The position numbers and the translations under genes are program-made. Of a DNA stretch of 44,626 nucleotides, positions 17,418 through 25,414 are shown one piece after another (the first letter of the stretch is position 1; each line of letters starts with the position of its first letter). Under the pieces are notes generated by a model. The model worked only from the letters and a program-made list of their open reading frames with translations. It made no database searches and had not been told where the DNA came from. Origin of the DNA: Candidatus Omnitrophota bacterium (GTDB taxonomy: Bacteria > Omnitrophota > Gorgyraeia > Zapsychrales > Fredricksoniimonadaceae); NCBI GenBank assembly GCA_015233165.1, contig JADFYF010000009.1:1-44626 (forward strand), read 5' to 3'.

Positions 17418-17849
17418 TTAGCCTTCTAGCGATCGAATCATAAGAATAGGAATGTCGGTGTTATGACGTAAATCATCGGCAACGCTTCCTAAAATCATAT
17501 CTTTAACAAAACCATGCCCATGCGTAGCCATAGCAATCAAATCGCAACCCTCTTGGGCAGCGACGGTCAATATCGCCTTGCCTGGCTCCTTACCTTGAAC
17601 TAAAAGCGCTTTAACATCAAAACCTTCGGTCTTTAAATCTTGACATGTCTCTTCTAAATACTTCTGATCCTTGGTCATTTCCTCTGAATCCGCCAGATTA
17701 AGCTCATTTTGCAAGCGGGCTCCAAACCCATCAGCCACATGAATCAACACGATCTCTGAGTGGGTTAGCCTCACCAGAGGACGGATGTGATCTAAAATCG
17801 CCTTGTCCGTCGATGAATTATCTAAAGGTATCAATATTTTCTTATACAT
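17418..17849 (-). CDS. Universal stress protein (UspA family)
   Basis: 143 residues of one Usp domain: MYKKILIPLDNSSTDKAIL at the start and the nucleotide-binding pattern ATHGHG-x9-GSVADDLRHN-x4-P(I/V)L at the end, so it probably binds ATP. Usp proteins help cells under growth arrest and stress; some partner with transporters. It starts just after the mntH stop, with the ribosome site GGGGGG in the last mntH codons. This suggests co-production with the manganese/iron transporter. Confidence 0.93.
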   Translation of the reverse strand: MYKKILIPLDNSSTDKAILDHIRPLVRLTHSEIVLIHVADGFGARLQNELNLADSEEMTKDQKYLEETCQDLKTEGFDVKALLVQGKEPGKAILTVAAQEGCDLIAMATHGHGFVKDMILGSVADDLRHNTDIPILMIRSLEG

Positions 17850-17850
17850 A

Positions 17851-19182
17851 TCATCCCCCCCACCATGAATGAACCGTTTGAATAAGTAAATACACGTTGA
17901 ATCCGCCGATCATCACCGTGATCACCCAGGCCAATATCTTAAGCCAAAGGGGATTAACAAATGTCTGCATCTTAAGCTTATCGGAAGTAAACACGACCAG
18001 TGGAACAACCGCAAAACTTAACTGCAAAGATAACACCACCTGACTTAAGACTAAAAGACTTCCCACTCCTTTTTCGCCATACATCGCCGCTATGATCACG
18101 GCGGGGACAATGGCAATCAAACGCGTTAAGAGTCGACGTATCCACGGACGTAAACGAATATCCAAAAAACCTTCCATGACAATCTGTCCTGCCAAGGTCC
18201 CTGTTAATGTCGAATTCTGACCTGAAGCCAAAAGGGCCACAGCAAATAAGGTGCTTGCCACAGTCGCCCCTAACACGGGTGTCAAAAGCTTATACGCATC
18301 CCCAATATCCGCCACATTCTCATGCCTTCCTCCGTGAAAAGCGGCAGCGCTTAAGACTAAAATAGCCGCATTAATAAAAAAGGCGCACAGTAATGCTGCG
18401 GTTGAGTCGATCGTGGCAAAACGAATGGCCATTGCTTTTCCGGTATCATTACGTTCATAGGCACGGGTCTGCACGATACTGGAATGCAAATACAAATTAT
18501 GCGGCATCACCGTCGCCCCCAAAATACCAATCGCGATATAAAGCATCTGAGGATTCGTCACAATTTCAGGTTTGGGAATTAATCCATTAAACACCGCCGG
18601 CCACAATGGATGAGCAATGATCATTTCATAACCAAAGCATCCTCCTATCAAAACAATGAGACCTGCCACCAGGCATTCTAAAAGACGAAAGCCTTTATTC
18701 TGCAAGAATAAAAGAAGAATCACATCCAACGCCGTGATGAGAATACCGACGACTAAAGGAATAGCAAAAAGCAAATTCAACGCGATCGCAGAACCAATGA
18801 TCTCAGCTAAATCACAAGCCGCAATCGCAATCTCACACAGCACCCATAAAAATATCGCTACAGGTTTAGAATAATGATCTCGGCAGGCCTGAGCCAAATC
18901 ACGTCCGGTCGCAATCCCCAACTTCAGGGCCAAATGCTGAAGGATTATTGCTATAAAATTAGAAATCAAGACTACCGACAACAGCGTATAGCCAAATTGA
19001 GCGCCGCCAGCCAAATCCGTGGCCCAATTCCCCGGATCCATGTAACCAACCGCCACCAGAAGACCTGGCCCCACAAAGGCCATCATCTTGCGCCAGAATT
19101 TCGCCGTGACAGGAACGCTGATCGAGGCATTGACTTCCTGTAAACTGACAACCGTGACATCACGTTGCCATGGTTTTTTCAT
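17851..19182 (-). CDS. mntH: Nramp-family divalent metal transporter (MntH)
   Basis: Proton-coupled importer of Mn(II) and Fe(II) in the inner membrane. 443 residues with about 11 hydrophobic segments. The two metal-binding motifs of the family are intact: [12 protein letters not shown] in TM1 (Asp49, Asn52) and [13 protein letters not shown] in TM6. The gene start overlaps the stop of the CNNM/CorC-type gene (ATGTATGA) and its own stop abuts usp, so three genes are translationally linked. No manganese riboswitch or MntR site is apparent because there is no upstream gap. Confidence 0.95.
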   Translation of the reverse strand: MKKPWQRDVTVVSLQEVNASISVPVTAKFWRKMMAFVGPGLLVAVGYMDPGNWATDLAGGAQFGYTLLSVVLISNFIAIILQHLALKLGIATGRDLAQACRDHYSKPVAIFLWVLCEIAIAACDLAEIIGSAIALNLLFAIPLVVGILITALDVILLLFLQNKGFRLLECLVAGLIVLIGGCFGYEMIIAHPLWPAVFNGLIPKPEIVTNPQMLYIAIGILGATVMPHNLYLHSSIVQTRAYERNDTGKAMAIRFATIDSTAALLCAFFINAAILVLSAAAFHGGRHENVADIGDAYKLLTPVLGATVASTLFAVALLASGQNSTLTGTLAGQIVMEGFLDIRLRPWIRRLLTRLIAIVPAVIIAAMYGEKGVGSLLVLSQVVLSLQLSFAVVPLVVFTSDKLKMQTFVNPLWLKILAWVITVMIGGFNVYLLIQTVHSWWGG

Positions 19183-20498
19183 ACATTCTCCTTCAGATGA
19201 ACAGCCGCTTCGCCTAATTTCTTTCGACGGAGCCTTCTGGCTGTAATCTGAACTCCATTCACTTCAAGACAATCCCCTGCCTTTAAAGGAGCTTTACTAT
19301 TCTTAGCAAACCAATCCGCCAATTTTACCTTTTCCTCTTCCGGTGACAGTAAAGGCCAGACCTTTCCCACAGTCGAAGCCAGCGTCGACATTGTGACACC
19401 ACCTCCCAAAAGCCATCCATCTCCATAAGGATGCACATACGAAGGCACGCGGTCATACTCATCTTCGATTTCACCGACCAACTCTTCAATAATATCCTCT
19501 AGGGTCACCATTCCAATCATTCTTTCTTGAACAGCAACCATCATAATGTGCAGCTTCTCTGTAATCATCTGCTCTAACACCAAGGAAATAGAAACATTAG
19601 CCTGCACGGTCTTGATTGGTCTAAGAATACCTTTCACCGAAGGATCGTTAGGATTTATTTTCAAAGCAGCGACAATATCCTTAAAATTCACATACCCGAT
19701 GATACGTTGCGGATTATCTTCTTGTTCAGAGACAGGAAAACGGGTATGCATATCATTATGCGCCCGAATCAAAGCTTCAGACAATTTAGCATTTAAGGGA
19801 ATCATCGAAATATCTTCAACAGGTAGAATAATTTCTTTAATCATTCGTCGAGATAATTGAGCGGCGGATAATACAATTCTCTCCTCGTGAACACCCAATA
19901 AGCGAGAAGTGCGGGCTAATGAGACCGCGGCATTCAGTTCATGCAATCCCGTATTGTCCTCGATAGAATCCTTGATCCTCTGATGCCGGTCAATAAATTC
20001 CATCACCTGCTTCACAATTTTTTCTAAAATACTAATCACAGGATACGCCAGCCAGGCGAGCACCTTCATCAGCGGAGATAAAGCAAGACACACCATGACC
20101 TGATGCTTAATCGCATACGTCTTAGGCACCAATTCAGCAAAAACGATGGTGATGGCGCTTAATGGAATAATCAGAAATATCAAAGAAAGAATATGAGAGA
20201 CGGAGCTAGATACGCCCCAGCGCGCTGATAAAATGGGAGATAAATATCCATCCACCCCAGCGCCTCCAATAGCAGCCGCAATAGCGCCCATCAAGGTCAC
20301 AGACACCTGAACCACCGCCAAGGACCTTTCCATACGGTCCTTCATATACAGAGCTTCGACGGCTCCCGCCTTCTTCATATTCACTAATGCCGTAAGCTTC
20401 ACTCTAGAGATAGAAGCCAAGGCCATTTCATAAGCAGCAAAGATGGCTGTCACAGCCAACATGATAGAAATTGTAACCAATTCAAAACTCAGCCCCAT
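19179..20498 (-). CDS. CNNM/CorC-type membrane protein (DUF21, CBS pair, CorC_HlyC)
   Basis: Residues of about 1-190 form the DUF21 membrane domain (ITISIML-like [32 protein letters not shown]), about 200-330 a CBS pair ([48 protein letters not shown]), and the last 80 residues a CorC_HlyC domain. Such proteins are linked to Mg2+ (or Co2+) efflux and are often misnamed hemolysins. The ORF-track first Met is a GTG overlapping GGAG; I prefer the ATG four codons in (439 residues). The overlap with mntH suggests a metal-homeostasis unit. Confidence 0.9.
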   Translation of the reverse strand: MGLSFELVTISIMLAVTAIFAAYEMALASISRVKLTALVNMKKAGAVEALYMKDRMERSLAVVQVSVTLMGAIAAAIGGAGVDGYLSPILSARWGVSSSVSHILSLIFLIIPLSAITIVFAELVPKTYAIKHQVMVCLALSPLMKVLAWLAYPVISILEKIVKQVMEFIDRHQRIKDSIEDNTGLHELNAAVSLARTSRLLGVHEERIVLSAAQLSRRMIKEIILPVEDISMIPLNAKLSEALIRAHNDMHTRFPVSEQEDNPQRIIGYVNFKDIVAALKINPNDPSVKGILRPIKTVQANVSISLVLEQMITEKLHIMMVAVQERMIGMVTLEDIIEELVGEIEDEYDRVPSYVHPYGDGWLLGGGVTMSTLASTVGKVWPLLSPEEEKVKLADWFAKNSKAPLKAGDCLEVNGVQITARRLRRKKLGEAAVHLKENV

Positions 20499-20522
20499 AT
20501 TAATGCCCACTCCAAAAGCCAG

Positions 20523-21074
20523 CTAGTTATTAACAACCCAAATCTTAAAAGCCTGTTCCATCTTCTTCAAAACAGCCTCTTCCTTGGGAGACATTTTTTC
20601 AATGATCTTTCTGGCTCGACCTGTTAATTCTGTTTTTAAATCATTTAACTCGTCTTGACTTAGTATCTCCCTGAGTCCTGCAATCGTATACATCCAGGCA
20701 TTTAAAACCTTAGACGATGGTCGTTCTTTAAGCCATAACGCCAAAACCGCATGATCAATGGCCCCCTCGTTAAAGCCCCCCTTTGTTGCCGCCGCCAAGA
20801 CCTCCACTCTTTCTTTCTCATCTAATTGACCCTCGGCCCAGGCTAACTCTACAACAGGTAAGATAGACAAAGATGTTAAAACTCCCGATGATACCCCCAA
20901 TTCAACCATCTTATCTAATACTTGAGAATGACGGATTCCTGACACCTCAGCTAGAGTTTCCTTAGTATGAGGCATAAGCTCAATCTTCTTTCGTTGTTCG
21001 CCAAGTTCAACCCTACGCTGTTGAAAAAAAAGATTCTCAAGAGCCAGCCCCCGTTTTAATAAATCCTCACTCAT
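20523..21074 (-). CDS. TerB-like domain protein, function unknown
   Basis: 183 residues, mostly helical, no signal peptide and no membrane segment. The middle (ILPVVELAWAEGQLDEKERVEVLAAATKGGF) resembles TerB/tellurite-resistance-like helical domains, where an acidic loop after AWAEGQ can bind metal. The N-terminal half is charged and possibly coiled coil (FFQQRRVELGEQRKKIEL). Start supported by AGGAG. It precedes the CNNM-type gene by about 13-24 bases, so it is probably co-transcribed. The TerB assignment is moderate. Confidence 0.6.
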   Translation of the reverse strand: MSEDLLKRGLALENLFFQQRRVELGEQRKKIELMPHTKETLAEVSGIRHSQVLDKMVELGVSSGVLTSLSILPVVELAWAEGQLDEKERVEVLAAATKGGFNEGAIDHAVLALWLKERPSSKVLNAWMYTIAGLREILSQDELNDLKTELTGRARKIIEKMSPKEEAVLKKMEQAFKIWVVNN

Positions 21075-21152
21075 ATGACTGTCTCCTTGTTAAGCAAACT
21101 ATTGAATAACCGCTTCTGTCGTTTTCTACTATAACATGGGATATGCTTTTTT

Positions 21153-21683
21153 CTAAGAAGCCATTTTCCATAAAAGCCAACCGCCTGATAGGAAGCACAA
21201 CACCATGGAAAGAACCCCCAAAAACCAGACTCCTGCGGCAAGACAATGATCAAAAGGCAAAAGCCCCATATGACCTAAAAGATAATTCCAGTCGTGAATT
21301 GTATCTCCGCCACCCCCTAAAGACACCAAAGGAAGCTGCATGGATCTGGCGTCGGCGATATAGTAGGAAACATTAAAAAAATTGGTGGACAGCCATCCGA
21401 AGCACAGCGTGATAGCAAAGAAATCTTTTTGCTGATAGAAATTCCACATTCCAAAAAGAGGAGCAGCCAATTGTGTAATGGTTCCCCCAGCAACAGCTAA
21501 CAACTGCCCGCACCATCCAAAAAGGATATGTCCTATCTCATGAATAGGAAGATTGAGCATCACAAAGACGTTATAGCTCCTCGGATCCTTTAGAAGCCCG
21601 ACGAAAATAACAGCAAATCCAATCAACAGAACTAAACGCCACCACCATTGCTTGCCAATACACCAAAACCTGGCCTCATCCAT
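21153..21683 (-). CDS. Membrane protein with HEIGH (HExxH) motif, possible membrane metalloprotease
   Basis: About 177 residues with five or six hydrophobic segments. The feature that matters is LPIHEIGHILFGW, an HExxH zinc site inside or next to a membrane segment, as in M50-type intramembrane proteases; a second metal ligand could come from the Asp/His-rich stretch GGGGDTIHDWNYLLGH. Too small for a classic S2P protease. Start is uncertain: the ATG has no ribosome site, while a strong GAGGAGGG sits 4-7 bases before two in-frame ATT codons about 20 bases upstream, which would give MIFFLFLMDEAR. It lies about 45 bases after the coiled-coil gene and probably shares its riboswitch. Confidence 0.62.
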   Translation of the reverse strand: MDEARFWCIGKQWWWRLVLLIGFAVIFVGLLKDPRSYNVFVMLNLPIHEIGHILFGWCGQLLAVAGGTITQLAAPLFGMWNFYQQKDFFAITLCFGWLSTNFFNVSYYIADARSMQLPLVSLGGGGDTIHDWNYLLGHMGLLPFDHCLAAGVWFLGVLSMVLCFLSGGWLLWKMAS

Positions 21684-21729
21684 TAAGAACAAAAAGAAAA
21701 TAATACCCTCCTCGATTCTTGGTTAATAT

Positions 21730-22107
21730 CTATTGTTGCTTAGGAGCCTGCCCTGATGCCATATGCCCCTGATCTGTCTTGCCTTGCCCTCCCCTATGTT
21801 CTGTTCCATGCTCACCTTGAAACCTTTCCTTCATGGATTCTCTGGCCTGCTCCATTTTCTGATGCAAGGCTTCCATCTTCTCTCTAATTTGCTTCATCTG
21901 CTCATGCAGCTGTTGCATCTCTTGACGATACCCTTCCATCTTCTGCTTAAATGCTGCTCGTTCCTGCTCCCTGGCCTGATGCCTGGCCTGTCTCTCCTGT
22001 CCTTGTCCCTGAGAATTGCCATCGCCTGAAGACTGTTGAGCTGGTGCCTGACTAGAAAAAACACAAACCAAACATACCCCCAAAAACAGCTTGATTAAGT
22101 TCTTCAT
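21730..22107 (-). CDS. Small exported coiled-coil protein under riboswitch control
   Basis: 125 residues. A Sec signal peptide (MKNLIKLFLGVCLVCVFSSQAPA) precedes a Gln/Gly-rich stretch, then a continuous charged helix with heptad spacing (FKQKMEGYRQEMQQLHEQMKQ ... EALHQKMEQARESMKERF) and a hydrophilic His/Gly/Gln-rich tail. There are no cysteines in the mature part and no lipobox. I do not recognise a family; a periplasmic or surface-located coiled-coil protein is the safe description. The 222-base leader holds a cyclic-di-GMP-I type riboswitch and a terminator, so expression should depend on the second messenger that governs motility and surface life. Ribosome site GGGGGATGGT. Confidence 0.75.
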   Translation of the reverse strand: MKNLIKLFLGVCLVCVFSSQAPAQQSSGDGNSQGQGQERQARHQAREQERAAFKQKMEGYRQEMQQLHEQMKQIREKMEALHQKMEQARESMKERFQGEHGTEHRGGQGKTDQGHMASGQAPKQQ

Positions 22108-22130
22108 ACCATCCCCCCTATGTTGTGTTT

Positions 22131-22177
22131 TAAAACAAAGAAATCCGTCTCCTATATATCTTAAGGAAACGGATTTT
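22131..22177 (-). terminator. Intrinsic terminator acting as riboswitch expression platform
   Basis: On the minus strand AAATCCGTTTCC pairs with GGAGACGGATTT through 12 pairs (one G-U) around a 12-base loop and is followed by CTTTGTTTT. The G-U pair would be a C-A mismatch on the other strand, so it fits minus-strand RNA. It sits between the aptamer and the start of the coiled-coil gene. Confidence 0.82.
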
Positions 22178-22200
22178 AATATGTTATTCTTATCCTTCTG

Positions 22201-22276
22201 TTCGGCAACTGGCTATCCATTCTTGGACCCTCTAGTTTTGCGTCCCCACCTTACGGATGGGTTTGCCCTTTCTTGA
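22201..22276 (-). ncRNA. Cyclic-di-GMP-I (GEMM-I) riboswitch aptamer
   Basis: Minus-strand RNA reads AAAGGGCAAACC, a short hairpin capped by the GNRA loop GTAA (CCATCC with GGTGG, one bulged U), then the invariant GGGACGCAAA-like GGGGACGCAAAAC, a second arm (CTA...TCC AAGAAT GGA-TAG) and a closing CAGTTGCCG. This order of elements is that of the GEMM-I aptamer such as Vc2. The position equal to Vc2 G20 is G (AGGGC), which fits cyclic-di-GMP rather than the cGAMP-preferring variant. The A that stacks between the ligand bases (first A of CAAA) is present. TTGCC at the 3' end pairs with GGCAA at the 5' end. Followed by a terminator and then the coiled-coil gene. Confidence 0.88.
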
Positions 22277-22329
22277 TACGCTCATTTCTTCTTAAAGAAT
22301 ACCCTATGATTTTCTATAAAACAACCCGA

Positions 22330-24174
22330 TCAGGTAAAGTCGGTTAACTCTTTAGGAGCCAATGCTGCGCGTAACGCGTTAAGAACGGCCAGTACATCGA
22401 TGATTTCCTGGGCGATGGCTCCTTCAACAGGAGTTAGTTGTCCAACGGCTGCCAGCAACATCCCTAGCACAGACACAATCATCCCCCCCACAGCACTTTG
22501 CATGGCAATAAAGCGCATCCGCCGACTAATATGCATCAGCTCATCGACCTTGGTCAATGAACTCTCCATAATCACAGCCCCCGCAGCCTCCGCGGTGATG
22601 TCACTATTTTGGCCAAAGGCTATGCCGACGGTAGCAGCTGTTAAGGCTGGTGCATCATTGATGCCGTCGCCTAAATACATCGTAGGTCCCAGAGCTGTTT
22701 CTCGACGGACAATATTAATCTTCTCTTCAGGACTTTGGCCCGCGTAAATACTATTAATCCCCACCTTCTCTGCCAAGTACGCCACTTCACTCTCACGATC
22801 CCCTGAAACAATCATCGTTCGAGTGACCTTGTGTCGAGGATTAAGATGTTGAATAAACGATTTCCCCTCACGACGAGGTTCATCATGAAAACAAAAATGA
22901 GCCGCTAATTGATCATCCATGACCAACACGCATTCCAAACCACCCCCTTGGGGGATATCTTTAAACCATGCTTCCTTTCCCTTTTTAATCAATTTACCCC
23001 GACTGGTGATTAAAACCCCATGGCCATCAATCACCCCCTTTAATCCCTCTCCTGCCGCCTCACTAATCTGACCGGCCTTGATCAAACCTGTTTTTTCCTT
23101 CAGCGCAGCCTCAACAATAGAACGGGCTAAAGGATGTTTAGAATACTGTTCTAAACTCGCCGCATATTTCAATGCCTGGGATTTATCAAAACCATTAAAA
23201 CAATTCACCTTGGTGACCACCGGCCTGCCATAGGTTAACGTTCCTGTCTTATCTAAAATAATGGTGCGACAATGGTCAACCTGTTCGAGAATAGCCGGAT
23301 TTCTAATAATAATTCCTCGACGGGCGCATAAAGAAATGGAACCAATCACAGCCACGGGAATGGCAATCAACAACGGACAAGGGGTAGCAATCACTAACAC
23401 AGATAAGAATCTGATAGGGTCATGACTTAGGATCCACGCCCCCATAGCCAAAACTAAAGCGATAGGCGTATAGATAATCCCCAGCTGATCCCCCAGTCGC
23501 TGAATACTCGGACGCTTCTCTTCTGCCGCACGCATCACTTCCATAATCTTAGCGTAACGGGAATCCAACGCGCGTTTAGTGGCGCGAATAATGATCGAAG
23601 CATCCCCGTTGACAGCCCCCGACAAAACAACGGAACCTGGCCCCTTAGAAATAACAAAAGGTTCCCCTGTTAAATAAGATTCATCCATGACCCCATGTCC
23701 CTCAACAACCTCTCCATCCACTGGACAAATCTCATGAGGCAGGACCACCAACTCATCCCCAATGGCAATCTGGTCAATTGTAATATCCACCAAAGCGTTA
23801 CCACCTTTACGGTGGGCCTGATTAGGCATACGTTTAGCCAAGGCGGCTAAAACAGACGACGCTCGACGGACAGCAAAACTCTCTAAAGCTTCACCCCCGG
23901 AAAGCATGAGAACCACCAGGGTGCCGGCTAAATACTCTCCCAAACAGACAGAGGCAATAATAGAAATCCCTGCCAACACATCCGACCCAAATTGACGCCT
24001 AGAAAGCTTCTTTAACAAATCCCAAACCAAGGGAATCCCCCCAACCCCCAAGGCAATCCACAGAGGCCAAGAAGAAGAGTCTTGCGAAAGATCTGTCCCA
24101 AGACGCAAAAACAAATACGAGCCTATGGCAAAAATCGCTAAAAAAGCAATATAAAGTTCCTTGCCGTATTTCAT
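22330..24174 (-). CDS. P1B-type metal-transporting ATPase with a TPC motif
   Basis: Metal-exporting (or importing) P-type ATPase of the inner membrane, 614 residues. There is no N-terminal HMA or His-rich metal-binding domain; the protein goes straight into membrane helices. The actuator loop has SYLTGEP, the membrane metal site is ATPCPLLIA (Thr264-Pro-Cys266), the phosphorylation site is DKTGTLT (Asp308), the P1B marker SKHPLARS is present and the hinge is GDGINDAPALT. TPC in place of CPC or SPC marks an uncommon subgroup (I recall P1B-5/Nia-like members linked to Ni/Fe, which carry a hemerythrin tail that is absent here). Metal is therefore not assigned. The two-component genes immediately upstream are likely regulators. 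Ribosome site AAGGGAG. Confidence 0.9.
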   Translation of the reverse strand: MKYGKELYIAFLAIFAIGSYLFLRLGTDLSQDSSSWPLWIALGVGGIPLVWDLLKKLSRRQFGSDVLAGISIIASVCLGEYLAGTLVVLMLSGGEALESFAVRRASSVLAALAKRMPNQAHRKGGNALVDITIDQIAIGDELVVLPHEICPVDGEVVEGHGVMDESYLTGEPFVISKGPGSVVLSGAVNGDASIIIRATKRALDSRYAKIMEVMRAAEEKRPSIQRLGDQLGIIYTPIALVLAMGAWILSHDPIRFLSVLVIATPCPLLIAIPVAVIGSISLCARRGIIIRNPAILEQVDHCRTIILDKTGTLTYGRPVVTKVNCFNGFDKSQALKYAASLEQYSKHPLARSIVEAALKEKTGLIKAGQISEAAGEGLKGVIDGHGVLITSRGKLIKKGKEAWFKDIPQGGGLECVLVMDDQLAAHFCFHDEPRREGKSFIQHLNPRHKVTRTMIVSGDRESEVAYLAEKVGINSIYAGQSPEEKINIVRRETALGPTMYLGDGINDAPALTAATVGIAFGQNSDITAEAAGAVIMESSLTKVDELMHISRRMRFIAMQSAVGGMIVSVLGMLLAAVGQLTPVEGAIAQEIIDVLAVLNALRAALAPKELTDFT

Positions 24175-24273
24175 AAAACTCCCTTTAAATCATGAATTCA
24201 ATCTGAAGAACTTCTGACTATAACTCTAGAATAGAAAAATTTCTTGTTGCTGACTAACGAAAGGATTTGAAAT

Positions 24274-24294
24274 GGTGTCCGTATAGAAAACACC
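24274..24294 (-). terminator. Weak hairpin after the pseudo-receiver gene
   Basis: GGTGT and ACACC form a 5-bp stem around an 11-base loop immediately after the stop codon, followed by ATTTCAAA on the minus strand. Low stability and a short U-run make it doubtful; read-through into the P-type ATPase gene is likely. Confidence 0.25.
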
Positions 24295-24662
24295 TAATTA
24301 TTATTTAAACATTTATCAATCGTTGGAATTAACTGATCATAAATCTCACTCTTACCAATAAATGCTTTAATATCTCGGTTACGTTCAGACATGACGATCT
24401 CTGTAGCATCAAACATGGTTAACATGATAATATGACATTTAGAATCATTCTCCTTGATCCAAGAAGCGGCTTCAATACTATTGATTCCTTCTAGATCAAA
24501 ACCCATAATCACCACCCTGGGTTTTGATTTCCGGGCCATGATAACCCCTTCTTCGCCAGAACCAGCCTCCATGATTTGCGCCTTCAGATGATTCAATTCC
24601 AGAAACTGTCGAACCGCTTGACGAAAATCTTTATGATCTTCAATGATAAGAATTCGTAACAT
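24294..24662 (-). CDS. Stand-alone pseudo-receiver protein lacking the phospho-acceptor Asp
   Basis: I use the ATG giving MLRILIIEDHKDFRQ (122 residues) rather than the upstream TTG. It is a single receiver domain of the NarL type: acidic pair in IIEDH, Thr in IMLTMFD and Lys in FIGKSE. The phosphorylation site is altered: the family PxVVxMDxxxxGIxxIEA appears as PRVVIMGFDLEGINSIEA, so the expected Asp is Gly54, a one-base change. The Asp two residues later is not in the usual position. It may act as a phosphorylation-independent adaptor, or be decaying. It lies between the NarL-like regulator and the P-type ATPase and has its own candidate palindromic sites upstream. Confidence 0.8.
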   Translation of the reverse strand: MLRILIIEDHKDFRQAVRQFLELNHLKAQIMEAGSGEEGVIMARKSKPRVVIMGFDLEGINSIEAASWIKENDSKCHIIMLTMFDATEIVMSERNRDIKAFIGKSEIYDQLIPTIDKCLNNN

Positions 24663-24744
24663 ATCCCTCAACCTTATACTAATAAATACCTCTATCTCTA
24701 TCAATATTATGGTCTATGGAAAGCAATTAAAGAATGGGGAGAAC

Positions 24745-24772
24745 TACGCAAGAAGATGCGTAATATTACGCA
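24745..24772. promoter_or_regulatory. Three TACGCA boxes: palindrome plus a third half-site
   Basis: TACGCA-AGAAGA-TGCGTA is a perfect 6-6-6 inverted repeat, and a third TACGCA follows after 4 bases. The cluster lies in the 113-base gap between the NarL-like regulator and the pseudo-receiver gene. It is a plausible operator for the adjacent LuxR-type regulator, although it does not match the classical NarL heptamers. Confidence 0.5.
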
Positions 24773-24775
24773 ATA

Positions 24776-25414
24776 CTAGACTAATCCTTTGGAGATAGCG
24801 TATTTAACAAGACCAGCGGCTGTTCGAATACCCAGTTTATGAATAAAACGACTACGGTGGGTTTCGACGGTACGAATGCTAATCTTTAACTTAGTAGCAA
24901 TATTCTTATTCGCGTACCCCTGAGCAATGAAACGTAAAACTTCTTTTTCTCGCTGGGTTAGAATTTCCAAGGAAGGAACATCGGCCTGCTCAATCGAACG
25001 CACATACTGGTCCGTAATCATCTTAGAAATATCGGGAGACGTGTAGGTCTTTCCCTTTATAATCATCTTAATCGCCATCACTAATTGATCAAAGGCGCTA
25101 TCCTTAAGGATATATCCACAGGCACCCGCAGCCATGGCATGTTTGAAATGCTCAATATCTTTCTGCATCGTCAAAACAAGAGCCTTGATCTTTGGAAATC
25201 TCTTACGAATTTCTTTGAGAGTGGCTAATCCGTCCATGTTAGGCATGGATAAATCCATCACCACACAATCTGGATGTTGGGTTGCCAACCTTTCCAATAA
25301 TTCCTCACCATCCTGAGCCTGTCCGATGATCTTAAAGTCTTTTTCTTTTTCCAATAAACCTTTAAGACCCGCCCTGAACATTTCATGATCATCCGCTAGA
25401 ATAATTTTTATCAC
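24776..25414 (-). CDS. NarL/FixJ-family response regulator (receiver + LuxR HTH)
   Basis: 212 residues: receiver domain 1-120 with the acidic pair ADDHEMF, phospho-acceptor Asp54 in CVVMDLSMPNMDG, LTMQ and the conserved Lys in YILKDSA; then a LuxR-type helix-turn-helix at about 145-205 (LTQREKEVLRFIAQGYANKNIATKLKIS, RTVETHRSRFIHKLGI). The start is a GTG that overlaps the kinase stop (GTGATAA), so the pair is made together. It should bind DNA after phosphorylation by the neighbouring kinase. Likely targets, by position, are the pseudo-receiver and the metal ATPase. Confidence 0.95.
   Translation of the reverse strand: MIKIILADDHEMFRAGLKGLLEKEKDFKIIGQAQDGEELLERLATQHPDCVVMDLSMPNMDGLATLKEIRKRFPKIKALVLTMQKDIEHFKHAMAAGACGYILKDSAFDQLVMAIKMIIKGKTYTSPDISKMITDQYVRSIEQADVPSLEILTQREKEVLRFIAQGYANKNIATKLKISIRTVETHRSRFIHKLGIRTAAGLVKYAISKGLV

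Noticed and set aside
22201-22276. cGAMP-type (GEMM-Ib) assignment of the riboswitch
   Set aside because: The position equal to Vc2 G20 is G, which fits cyclic-di-GMP; the variant form needs A there.
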